The notes under the pieces are model-generated. The model searched no databases. It was not told the origin of the DNA and saw nothing but the letters and a program-made list of their open reading frames with translations. The position numbers and the translations under genes are program-made. From NCBI GenBank assembly GCA_017626655.1, contig JAGAIH010000112.1, positions 1 to 9,067 of the forward strand: 9,067 bases of DNA, in the 5' to 3' direction. Positions 1-6,116 of the stretch are shown here, one piece after another. Numbering within the stretch: the stretch's first letter is position 1; each line of letters starts with the position of its first letter. Source of the stretch: Clostridia bacterium (GTDB lineage Bacteria > Bacillota_A > Clostridia > Oscillospirales > CAG-272).

Positions 1-194
1 CCCTCGGTCAGACCGGTGTTCACGCAGTCGGGAGCGACAGCGGCATCAGTCACGGGGGTGTGGCCCAGAGCGGGGACGATCTCCTGAGCGACCAGAGTCT
101 CACCGCAAACGTCACAGTGGGAACCCTCGGTCAGACCGGTGTTCACGCAGTCGGGAGCGACAGCGGCATCAGTCACGGGGGTGTGGCCCAGAGC
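1..194. repeat. Tandem repeat: 71-bp exact copies, period 123 bp
   Basis: Bases 1-71 recur without mismatch at 124-194, so the period is 123 bp, or 41 codons, and the reading frame is kept. The repeat lies in the Cys-rich tail of the LRR protein and encodes the segment from the ALGHTPVTD motif through the NTGLTEG motif. Because the first copy touches the window edge, the array may continue to the left. The identity at nucleotide level points to recent duplication or gene conversion rather than only conserved protein sequence. Confidence 0.9.
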
Positions 195-1262
195 AGCCTT
201 CTCCTTGTAGGTGGTGTAATCGCAACGGCTGCAAGTCTCGTATGCATCCCAACCGATCTCGGTACAGGTGGGAGCCTTGGCGGCGTGCTGGATCTTGTTG
301 TGGCCCAGAGCCTGGACGGTACGGGTCTCGGTGGTATTACAAACCGAGCAGGTTCTCTTCTCGGTACCGGTAGCGGTACAGGTGGGAGCCTTGGTCTCGG
401 TCCATGCGCTCCAGGAGTGACCCTTGGCGGCGATGACGGTCTTGCCGGTGGCGTAATCACAGCCGGCGCGCTGGCACTCCTCGTGAGCGGAATAACCGTC
501 AGCGGTACAGGTGGCATCCTTGCCTGCCACCGTCTTCATGTTGTGACCCAGCGGAGGCACGTAGTCGGTGAAGGTGTGACCCTCGCCGCAGCTACAGCCG
601 GTAAACTTGATGGTACCGGACTCGGTACAAGTGGGCTGGGTGATGGTGCCGGTACCGGTCAGGAAGTGCAGGGTATCGCGCACATTGTAGTACTTGTAGT
701 ACAGGTAAGCCTGGCCCAAAATGCCGCTCACCTCAGTGGTGATCTTGCCAAGGCCTTCCCAAGAAGTGGTATTGCCGGCGTAGTAGATCTTGTTTGCCTG
801 GGTGAAGGAAGCATTGCCCAGAGTCTTTAGAGTACTGGGGAAGTAGACCTGTCCAATGGGGCAGTAGGCGAAGGCGAAGGAGCCAACGGTCTCCACGCCC
901 TCAGGAATGTAGAGGGAGGTCATTCCTCCGGCCCGATAGAAGGCGTAGTTTCCGATGCTCTTCACAGTGGAGGGAATCCAGACACCGGACACGGAACCGT
1001 CGTTAATAAACGCGTTGTTGCCGATCGCGGTAACTGTCATACCCTTGGTTCCCTCCTCGTTACTGACGGAAGGAATGACAATAATGCTATCGTCACAGCT
1101 ACCTCTACCGGTCAGGGTACAGGTCTTTCCGTCACTGTTGGGAGAAAACTCCAGTCCGACAGAGCAGGGTTCGTCTGCCGCTCCCACGCAGAGAGCCATC
1201 ATGACCGTCAGAACGACTACCATGAAGAACCCAAGCATGAGATACTTAGTTGTTTTTCTCAT
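3..1262 (-). CDS. Secreted BspA-like LRR protein with Cys-rich tandem repeats (C-terminus cut by window edge)
   Basis: An open frame runs from an ATG at 1262 to the left edge without a stop, giving at least 420 residues. The N-terminus is a classic export signal: MRKTTK, then a hydrophobic stretch at about residues 8-25, then GAADEP with a likely cleavage site near residue 28. Residues about 60-150 hold BspA-type (LRR_5) leucine-rich repeats, recognised by recurring IG..AF followed by short strands ending in IP or FP. From about residue 205 there are Cys-rich units of roughly 40 residues with the pattern CT..G, C..C and ALGH. The last two units are almost identical. Such repeats are common in surface proteins of gut Firmicutes; paired CxxC motifs suggest metal binding or disulphides, but this is not proven. 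The protein is probably exported or cell-wall attached and may bind host or bacterial surfaces. The anchor, if any, lies outside the window. The start is supported by AAAGGATGA at 1271-1279. The gene stands alone downstream of the rny terminator. Confidence 0.88.
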   Translation of the reverse strand, partial: MRKTTKYLMLGFFMVVVLTVMMALCVGAADEPCSVGLEFSPNSDGKTCTLTGRGSCDDSIIVIPSVSNEEGTKGMTVTAIGNNAFINDGSVSGVWIPSTVKSIGNYAFYRAGGMTSLYIPEGVETVGSFAFAYCPIGQVYFPSTLKTLGNASFTQANKIYYAGNTTSWEGLGKITTEVSGILGQAYLYYKYYNVRDTLHFLTGTGTITQPTCTESGTIKFTGCSCGEGHTFTDYVPPLGHNMKTVAGKDATCTADGYSAHEECQRAGCDYATGKTVIAAKGHSWSAWTETKAPTCTATGTEKRTCSVCNTTETRTVQALGHNKIQHAAKAPTCTEIGWDAYETCSRCDYTTYKEKAALGHTPVTDAAVAPDCVNTGLTEGSHCDVCGETLVAQEIVPALGHTPVTDAAVAPDCVNTGLTE

Positions 1263-1270
1263 AAGTAATT

Positions 1271-1343
1271 TCATCCTTTCTTTATAAAATTGCGAAATGT
1301 ATACGTATATCATTATATATCATAAACGCGTAAAATTTGTGAA
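1271..1343 (-). promoter_or_regulatory. Candidate promoter and ribosome binding site of the LRR gene
   Basis: On the minus strand an AT-rich stretch holds a perfect -10 hexamer TATAAT at 1312-1317. The best -35-like match is TTCACA at 1338-1343, but the 20-base spacer is longer than the ideal 17. The ribosome binding site AAAGGATGA lies at 1271-1279, 8-12 bases before the ATG. The -10 is convincing, the -35 is weak, so the promoter may be regulated or need an activator. Confidence 0.4.
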
Positions 1344-1394
1344 CAAAAATATGCTGATGGGTAACAAAAATGTAACGTTTTTGGGCCTTCACAA

Positions 1395-1442
1395 AAAGAA
1401 CACACAGACCGCACAAAACCGTTGCAATCTGTGTGTTATTTT
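1395..1442 (-). terminator. Rho-independent terminator after rny
   Basis: A perfect 10-bp inverted repeat (AACACACAGA at 1399-1408 with its complement at 1428-1437) encloses a 19-base loop. After one mismatch, four more A-T pairs extend the stem to 1395/1442. Read on the minus strand, the stem is followed by CTTTTTG, a usable U-tract. It lies about 190 bases beyond the rny stop codon and before the LRR gene's promoter, so it most likely ends the rny transcript. Confidence 0.6.
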
Positions 1443-1633
1443 CAGTTCGCTTTATACCAAACCGCGTTCGGGGTATCTGTGTGGGATACTGCCTTGGCGG
1501 CGATCATGGACAGGGGGGTTTTATGTTCACTGTATGGAAACCGCATTTGGCTGTGCGGACAACAGCACCCTTATCTGTAATTCGATAAAGCTCGTCCCAT
1601 AGGGGACAGGGTGAATCCGAGGGGCGGCGCGGA
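1443..1633. other. Intergenic stretch, no recognisable gene
   Basis: Between the rny stop codon and the terminator hairpin I see no supported gene. A short perfect hairpin (GTCCC/GGGAC, 4-base loop) lies at 1594-1607, just after rny, but it lacks a following U-tract. Open frames here on both strands lack ribosome binding sites. The stretch would be the 3' untranslated part of the rny mRNA. Confidence 0.5.
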
Positions 1634-3184
1634 TTACTTGGCGTAATCGGTGGCGCGGCTCTCGCGGATGAGATTGATCTTGATCTGGCCGGGGTACTTG
1701 ACCTCTTCCTGGATCTTTTCGGCCATCTGGCGGGCGATGAGAGGCATATCCTCGTCATGCACCGAGTCGGGCCGCACCATCACGCGCAGCTCGCGGCCGG
1801 CCTGGATGGCGAATGCTTTCTCGATACCGGTGAAGCCCTCGGCGATCTCCTCCAGCTTCTCCAGTCTCTTGATGTAGTTCTCCATGTCCTCGCGGCGGGC
1901 TCCGGGGCGGGCGGCCGAAATGGCGTCGGCGGCCTGGACCAGAACGGCGATGACGGTCTGGGGCTCTACGTCTCCGTGGTGGGCCTCGATGGCGTGGACC
2001 ACGTCACGGCCCTCCTTGTACTTCTTGGCGGCGTTGACGCCGATCTGCACGTGGGATCCCTCCACGTCGTAGGGGAATGCCTTACCGATGTCGTGCAGAA
2101 GTCCGGCTCTGCGAGCCAGCACGGGGTCCACACCCAGCTCCTCAGCCATGATGCCTGCCAGGATGGCGACCTCAATGGAGTGCTGGAGGACATTCTGACC
2201 GTAGCTCGTGCGGTAGCGCAGGCGACCGAGCAAGCGAACCAGGTCGGGGTTGATGCCATGGATGTTGACTTCGAAGGTTGCGCGCTCGCCCGCCTGCTTG
2301 ATGGCGGCGTCCACGTCCTTCTTGGCCTTCTCCACCATCTCCTCGATGCGGGTGGGATGGATACGGCCGTCCGAAATGAGCTTTTCCAGGGCGAGTCTCG
2401 CGACCTCGCGGCGGATGGGGTCAAAGCCCGAAATGGTGATGACCTCGGGGGTATCGTCGATGATCAGCTCGACGCCCGTCAGGGTCTCCAGCTTCTGGAT
2501 GTTGCGTCCCTCACGGCCGATGATACGGCCCTTCATCTCCTCGCTTGGCAGAGCCACAGAGGAAATGGTGGACTCGGCGACGAAATCGCCCGCGCAACGC
2601 TGAATGGCCAGAGCCATGATGCGGCAGGCCTTATCGTCGGCCTCCTCACGGTACTGCTCCTCCAGCTCCACGATGCGCTGTGCCTGCTCGTGGCGGATCT
2701 CTTCCTCAAGCTCGGCCACCAGCTCGGCCTTGGCCTGCTCGGCGGTATAGCCCGAGACCTTCTCCAGCATGAGCTTCTGCTCCTCGAGAGCCTCGTCGAT
2801 CTGCTCGCGGACTGCGTCGCACTCCTTGAGCTTCTTGTCCAGCTGCTCGTTCTTCTTGTCCAGCTGCTCGCTCTTCTTGTCCAGGTTCTCTTCCTTCTTG
2901 GAAAGGCGGGACTCGGTGCGGGACACCTCGGCGCGGCGCTCCTTGATCTCCTGCTCCATGTCGTTCTTCTGGCGCATGATCTCTTCCTTGGCGGAGAGGA
3001 GCGCTTCCTTCTTCAGCGTCTCGGCTTGCTTGGCGCCTTCCTCGACCAGCTCCTTGGCCTTCTGCTCGGCGGTACCGATCTTGGCCTCGGCCACGTTTTT
3101 GCGGTACAGAATACCGATCAGCGCGCCCACAGCCAGGCAGACAATGCCCACGATGACGACAATCAGGATTTCAACAGGACCCAT
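1634..3184 (-). CDS. rny: Ribonuclease Y
   Basis: RNase Y is the membrane-bound endoribonuclease that starts mRNA decay in Firmicutes. The 516-residue product has the family's usual length and full domain order. One transmembrane helix spans about residues 5-27. A long charged coiled coil covers about 30-190. The KH RNA-binding domain carries [11 protein letters not shown] at 219-229. The HD phosphohydrolase domain carries H335, the catalytic pair H364-D365 in [14 protein letters not shown] at 400-405 and [14 protein letters not shown] at 419-432. The coiled coil includes three tandem heptads of the LDKK type. A GTG at 3193 could add three residues, but it overlaps the ribosome binding site AAGGAGGT (3192-3199). 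The ATG at 3184 is spaced correctly and was chosen. The gene has its own consensus promoter and is probably transcribed alone or by read-through from pepD. Confidence 0.97.
   Translation of the reverse strand: MGPVEILIVVIVGIVCLAVGALIGILYRKNVAEAKIGTAEQKAKELVEEGAKQAETLKKEALLSAKEEIMRQKNDMEQEIKERRAEVSRTESRLSKKEENLDKKSEQLDKKNEQLDKKLKECDAVREQIDEALEEQKLMLEKVSGYTAEQAKAELVAELEEEIRHEQAQRIVELEEQYREEADDKACRIMALAIQRCAGDFVAESTISSVALPSEEMKGRIIGREGRNIQKLETLTGVELIIDDTPEVITISGFDPIRREVARLALEKLISDGRIHPTRIEEMVEKAKKDVDAAIKQAGERATFEVNIHGINPDLVRLLGRLRYRTSYGQNVLQHSIEVAILAGIMAEELGVDPVLARRAGLLHDIGKAFPYDVEGSHVQIGVNAAKKYKEGRDVVHAIEAHHGDVEPQTVIAVLVQAADAISAARPGARREDMENYIKRLEKLEEIAEGFTGIEKAFAIQAGRELRVMVRPDSVHDEDMPLIARQMAEKIQEEVKYPGQIKINLIRESRATDYAK
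2831..2893 (-). repeat. Three 21-bp in-frame repeats in the rny coiled coil
   Basis: The 10-base word cttcttgtcc recurs at 2831, 2852 and 2873, exactly 21 bases apart, and the first two units share a longer match of about 19 bases. Each unit encodes one heptad of the form LDKKxEQ, so the repeats extend the coiled coil by whole turns without breaking the register. Confidence 0.8.
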
Positions 3185-3191
3185 GTATAAC

Positions 3192-3199
3192 ACCTCCTT
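3192..3199 (-). promoter_or_regulatory. Ribosome binding site of rny, decides the start
   Basis: The minus strand reads AAGGAGGT here, a near-perfect Shine-Dalgarno match. It ends 7 bases before the ATG at 3184 and overlaps the upstream GTG at 3193, which therefore cannot be efficiently used. The encoded protein should begin MGPVEIL. Confidence 0.8.
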
Positions 3200-3222
3200 T
3201 TCATAAGAATATAAAATGAAAG

Positions 3223-3254
3223 CCCCCGCCCGTTCCGTAGAAGGCGGGCGGGGG
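3223..3254 (-). terminator. GC-rich hairpin at the 5' end of the rny leader: terminator or attenuator
   Basis: A perfect 10-bp stem (CCCCCGCCCG with its complement) encloses a 12-base loop. Read on the minus strand it is followed by CTTTCATTTTATATT, a moderately U-rich tail typical of an intrinsic terminator. It lies between the rny promoter and the rny ribosome binding site. It can end read-through transcripts from pepD. Because the rny promoter is upstream of it, it would also act on the rny transcript itself, either as an attenuator or as a stabilising 5' stem-loop. Confidence 0.7.
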
Positions 3255-3263
3255 TCACCTTAT

Positions 3264-3292
3264 ATTATACACAAATTCTCACGACTTGTCAA
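3264..3292 (-). promoter_or_regulatory. Consensus sigma-A-type promoter of rny
   Basis: The minus strand holds TTGACA (3287-3292), a 17-base spacer and TATAAT (3264-3269), an exact match to the housekeeping consensus. Transcription would start near 3257, only a few bases before the GC hairpin at 3223-3254, giving a leader of about 70 bases to the rny ATG. Confidence 0.85.
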
Positions 3293-3334
3293 GAGATTTT
3301 ATTGCCGATCGGGATTAACTTGTGATTATTTATG

Positions 3335-3360
3335 AAAAAATCTGCCCAGTTTATGGCATT
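3335..3360 (-). terminator. Weak possible terminator after pepD
   Basis: About 20 bases after the pepD stop the minus strand reads TGCC, an 8-base loop, GGCA, then GATTTTTTC. The stem is only 4 bp but the T-run is good. It may slow or partly end pepD transcription; the stronger hairpin at 3223-3254 would catch the rest. Confidence 0.3.
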
Positions 3361-3378
3361 TTGCGCCGTAATCATGAA

Positions 3379-4875
3379 TTATGCCAGGCGGCTTAGGGTT
3401 TGACACACCAGGTTGTAGGTACGCGCAACCGAAGGGATGGAGAGCATCTCGCGGGGGGTGTGGATGTCCCGCATATCGGGGCCTACCGAGATGATGTCCA
3501 TCTCCCCCAGCTTATCGCAGAGAATACCGCACTCCAGTCCCGCGTGGATGACCTCGATGCGGGGGGTGACGCCGTACAGCTCCTCGCTGACCTTTGTCCA
3601 GAGGTCGCGGAGGGGGGAGACGGGGGCGTAGTCCCAGCCGGGGTAGCGGGCGCGGTGGGTAGCCTCACCGCCCAAAACGGCGGCCAGAGCCGACAGCTCC
3701 CGCTCGGAATCGTCCAGATGATTGTTGGAGGCGGAACGGGTGGACATGGAGAATTTGACGGCGGTAGGCTTCCCCTCCCCGTCGGCAAGGGTCTTGACAA
3801 TGCCCAGGTTGCGGGAGTGGGCCACCAGACCCTTTACGTGGGCGGACATGGACAGGACGCCGTCGCGGACGAGGGTCAGCACGGACAGGACGGCATGGGT
3901 GGTCTTGTCGTCCATACACAGGGCAGGGCTCTCGGGCAGGATCTCGGCGGTACAGGTAAAGGACTTATCGGCGGGGATCATGTTGGGCTCGGAGCGGAGC
4001 TTTTCGGCCTCGGCGGCTACGTCGCGGAGGAATGCCTCGGCGTGGGCGGTGTCGCGGAGATCCAGCGTCACGGCGCAGTCGCGGGGGATGGCGTTGTCCT
4101 TACCCCCGCCGCTCACCGAGATCAGGGAGAAATCGTAGGGCTCGGCCAGAGCGGAGAGGATGCGCCCCATGGCCTTGATGGCGTTGGTATGCCCCTCGTG
4201 GATCTCCACCCCCGAATGACCGCCCGTGAAGCCGTCCAGGGTGATCCCGACGGCCATTCCCTCGGCGGGCTCGCAGGTCGCGGGGACGGTAATATCGGTC
4301 CGCATACCGCCCGAGCAGCCCGCGGTGAGGACACCCTCGGCCTCGCTGTCCAGGTTGATCATGGTATGGGCGGTGGCACCCGCGGCCGCGGGATCAAAGG
4401 CCCAGGCGCCCTCCAGGCCCGTCTCCTCGGAGACGGTGAAGAGGCACTCAATGGCGGGGTGAGGCTCGGGGGGATTATCCAGGATGGCCAGGATCACGGC
4501 CACGGCGATGCCGTCGTCACCCCCCAGGGTGGTGTCGGTGGCGGAGATCCAGCCCTCGGCATCCACCCAGAGCTTCAGGCCGTCGGTGGAAAAGTCGTGG
4601 TCGGAGCCGGCTGTTTTCTCGCCCACCATGTCGGTGTGGCCCTGGAGCATGACGGCGGGGGCGGACTCATGGCCCTTGCTGGCGGGGAGCTTGATGAAGA
4701 CGTTGTGGACACCGTCGCGGTAGCAGGACAGGCCGCGGGACTTGGCGAAGGCTTCGATGTAGTCGGCGATGGCCTTTTCATCCCCCGAGACGTGGGGGAT
4801 GGCGCAGATATCCTCGAAGAAGGAGAGGACGGACGCGGGCTCGTAGCCCGAGAGGATGCGGTTTTGTTGGGTCAT
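3379..4875 (-). CDS. pepD: M20C family aminoacyl-histidine dipeptidase
   Basis: The 498-residue product is close to the usual 480-490 of PepD (Xaa-His dipeptidase), a cytoplasmic zinc enzyme that splits dipeptides such as beta-Ala-His and others. All expected active-site residues are present: zinc ligand H80 and catalytic D82 in GHTDMV; bridging D120 in TLGGDDGIAVA; catalytic and ligand glutamates E150-E151 in VSEETGLEGA; D176 in INLDSE; H220 in GFTGGHSG of the lid domain; H444 in HAGLECG; and the C-terminal ligand H472 in GPDMRDIHTP. The ATG at 4875 follows AAAGGAGT (4882-4889) by 6 bases. No promoter is evident in the 72-base gap after mreB, which instead holds a terminator hairpin, so expression probably depends on read-through or on a promoter inside mreB. 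Its role is likely peptide nitrogen recycling. The exact dipeptide preference cannot be told from the sequence. Confidence 0.95.
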   Translation of the reverse strand: MTQQNRILSGYEPASVLSFFEDICAIPHVSGDEKAIADYIEAFAKSRGLSCYRDGVHNVFIKLPASKGHESAPAVMLQGHTDMVGEKTAGSDHDFSTDGLKLWVDAEGWISATDTTLGGDDGIAVAVILAILDNPPEPHPAIECLFTVSEETGLEGAWAFDPAAAGATAHTMINLDSEAEGVLTAGCSGGMRTDITVPATCEPAEGMAVGITLDGFTGGHSGVEIHEGHTNAIKAMGRILSALAEPYDFSLISVSGGGKDNAIPRDCAVTLDLRDTAHAEAFLRDVAAEAEKLRSEPNMIPADKSFTCTAEILPESPALCMDDKTTHAVLSVLTLVRDGVLSMSAHVKGLVAHSRNLGIVKTLADGEGKPTAVKFSMSTRSASNNHLDDSERELSALAAVLGGEATHRARYPGWDYAPVSPLRDLWTKVSEELYGVTPRIEVIHAGLECGILCDKLGEMDIISVGPDMRDIHTPREMLSIPSVARTYNLVCQTLSRLA

Positions 4876-4904
4876 GGTATAACTCCTTTGAAAATGAGAT
4901 GAAA

Positions 4905-4937
4905 AGAGGAAAGAAACCCGAATAGCTCCTTTCCTCT
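4905..4937 (-). terminator. Rho-independent terminator after mreB
   Basis: A perfect 9-bp stem (AGAGGAAAG with CTTTCCTCT on the minus strand) encloses a 15-base loop and is followed by TTTTCATC. It sits 10 bases after the mreB stop codon and ends about 15 bases before the pepD ribosome binding site, so it probably reduces transcription into pepD. Confidence 0.6.
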
Positions 4938-4947
4938 CCTTGTAATT

Positions 4948-5976
4948 TTACGATTTAACCCTGGACGGCAGGGTGACCACGCCCTCGGGCATACCGCCAA
5001 GGTAGGGCAGAAGGCTTCCCGCTCCCAGGACGGTGCTGCTGATGGGCTTCTTGGCCACGTAGGCGGGAATGCCCGTGACCCGCTCGATGAGCTTATCCAG
5101 TCCGCGGAGGAGGCTTCCGCCGCCCGTGAGGACCATGCCCTTTTGCAGGATATCTCCCACCAGCTCGGGGGGCGTCTGCTCCACGACCGAGCAGATGGAG
5201 TCCAGAATGGCGGTGATGGGCTCGTAGAGGGCCTCGATCATCTCGCGGGAGCTGATCAGCACCTCCTTTTGGGTGCCCTCGGTGAGAGAGCGGCCCGTGA
5301 CCTTCATGTAGGCGGTCTTTTTATGCTCGTATACATCGCCGATGTTGATCTTGATATCCTCGGCGGTGCGCTCGCCGATGAGGATGTTGTAGCGGCGGCG
5401 GAGGTAGCTCTGGATGGCCTCGTCAAACTTGTCGCCGCCGATGGGGATGGAGTCCGCCACCACGACGCCGCCCATGGACAGCACCGCGATATCGCTGACA
5501 CCGCCGCCGATATTGACCACCATACTGCCCACGGGGGACTTGATGTCCAATCCCGCGCCAATGGCGGCGGCCTTGGGCTCCTCGATGAGGTAGGTGCGTC
5601 TCGCCCCCGCCTCGCGGGAGGCTTCCATGATGGCGCGCATTTCCACCTCGGAGATCCCCGTCGGCACGCAGATCAGCACGCGGGGAGGGATCCACACCTT
5701 ACCGCAGGCGCGGCGGATGAAGTAACGGAGCATCTGGAGGGTGACCTCGTACTGGCTGATGGTGCCGTTCTTCATGGGGCGGAGGGCGTCAATATGGTCG
5801 GGGGTACGGCCCAGCATTTCCATGGCGTCCTGGCCCACCTTGACCACGCGGTCGGTGGAGACGTCAATGGCCACCACGGAGGGCTCCTTGAGAACGATGC
5901 CCTGGCCCTGGACGTAAACCAGCACGGAGGCCGTACCGAAATCTATGGCGATATCCCGCGAGAATTTCTCAAGCAC
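4948..5976 (-). CDS. mreB: Rod-shape actin homologue MreB/Mbl
   Basis: The product forms actin-like filaments under the membrane that guide lateral cell-wall synthesis. With the start used here it has 342 residues, the normal family size. The phosphate-1 loop reads IAIDFGTAS with D12 at the position known for MreB proteins. LKEPSVVAID, GRTPDHI, CVPTGISEVE and YLIEEPKAAAIGAG follow, then GERTAEDIKI and the adenosine motif GMVLTGGGSLL. The phosphate-2 loop is unusual: VVNIGGGVSDIAV, with Asn155 where the family normally has Asp. An alternative GTG at 5985 would add three residues but lies inside the ribosome binding site; the GTG at 5976 is spaced better. There is no mreC or mreD next to it, which fits a solitary Mbl-like paralogue rather than the mreBCD operon, though homology alone does not separate MreB from Mbl. 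It has its own strong promoter. Confidence 0.95.
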   Translation of the reverse strand: MLEKFSRDIAIDFGTASVLVYVQGQGIVLKEPSVVAIDVSTDRVVKVGQDAMEMLGRTPDHIDALRPMKNGTISQYEVTLQMLRYFIRRACGKVWIPPRVLICVPTGISEVEMRAIMEASREAGARRTYLIEEPKAAAIGAGLDIKSPVGSMVVNIGGGVSDIAVLSMGGVVVADSIPIGGDKFDEAIQSYLRRRYNILIGERTAEDIKINIGDVYEHKKTAYMKVTGRSLTEGTQKEVLISSREMIEALYEPITAILDSICSVVEQTPPELVGDILQKGMVLTGGGSLLRGLDKLIERVTGIPAYVAKKPISSTVLGAGSLLPYLGGMPEGVVTLPSRVKS

Positions 5977-5981
5977 CGTAC

Positions 5982-5989
5982 TCACCTCT
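5982..5989 (-). promoter_or_regulatory. Ribosome binding site of mreB, decides the start
   Basis: The minus strand reads AGAGGTGA, complementary to the 16S tail. It lies 5 bases before the GTG at 5976. The upstream GTG at 5985 is part of this site and has only a poor GAGAGAG upstream, so 5976 is preferred. Confidence 0.6.
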
Positions 5990-6043
5990 CTCTCTTCATG
6001 GTCTTGGGACGGGGAAACAGTATTCCACTGTATATCTTGTTAT

Positions 6044-6072
6044 AGTATAGCACAAAACCCCCTGCCTGTCAA
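6044..6072 (-). promoter_or_regulatory. Sigma-A-type promoter of mreB
   Basis: The minus strand shows TTGACA (6067-6072), a 17-base spacer and TATACT (6044-6049), one mismatch from consensus. The leader to the mreB start is about 60 bases. The -35 box sits in the loop of the hairpin at 6053-6081. Confidence 0.85.
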
Positions 6073-6081
6073 GGGGTTTTG
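6053..6081. terminator. Bidirectional-type terminator hairpin overlapping the mreB promoter
   Basis: CAAAACCCC at 6053-6061 pairs perfectly with GGGGTTTTG at 6073-6081 across an 11-base loop. It begins about 35 bases past the recD2 stop and is the only candidate terminator for recD2. On the minus strand the T-run is inside the stem; on the plus strand it is followed by a run of six Ts (6084-6089), so it would work better for plus-strand transcripts. No plus-strand gene is seen here. The loop carries the mreB -35 box. Confidence 0.5.
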
Positions 6082-6116
6082 CGTTTTTTACCCTTGGGGG
6101 GCTTTTCGGGGGCGGG

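Noticed and set aside
1..194. CRISPR array
   Set aside because: There are only two copies, the repeat is 71 bp, the spacing is in frame and the sequence encodes a protein repeat.
60..830. 256-residue plus-strand frame in the left part
   Set aside because: It lies opposite the LRR/Cys-repeat gene, which has a signal peptide, ribosome binding site and repeat structure; the plus frame has only Gly/Ser/Leu-rich sequence.
1297..1602. 101-residue plus-strand frame in the intergenic region
   Set aside because: It crosses the terminator hairpin and the promoter of the LRR gene, has no ribosome binding site and no domain-like sequence.
1504..1758. 84-residue minus-strand frame overlapping the end of rny
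   Set aside because: It overlaps conserved rny codons in another frame and reads Arg/Pro/Ser-rich sequence; the part beyond rny is too short to assign.
1757..3190. Long plus-strand open frame opposite rny
   Set aside because: It mirrors the RNase Y gene codon for codon, is low in complexity (Leu, Gly, Val) and has no ribosome binding site. GC-rich third positions create such antisense frames.
3400..4902. 500-residue plus-strand frame opposite pepD
   Set aside because: The antisense of a fully conserved M20C peptidase, Gly/Val/His-rich with no recognisable domain.
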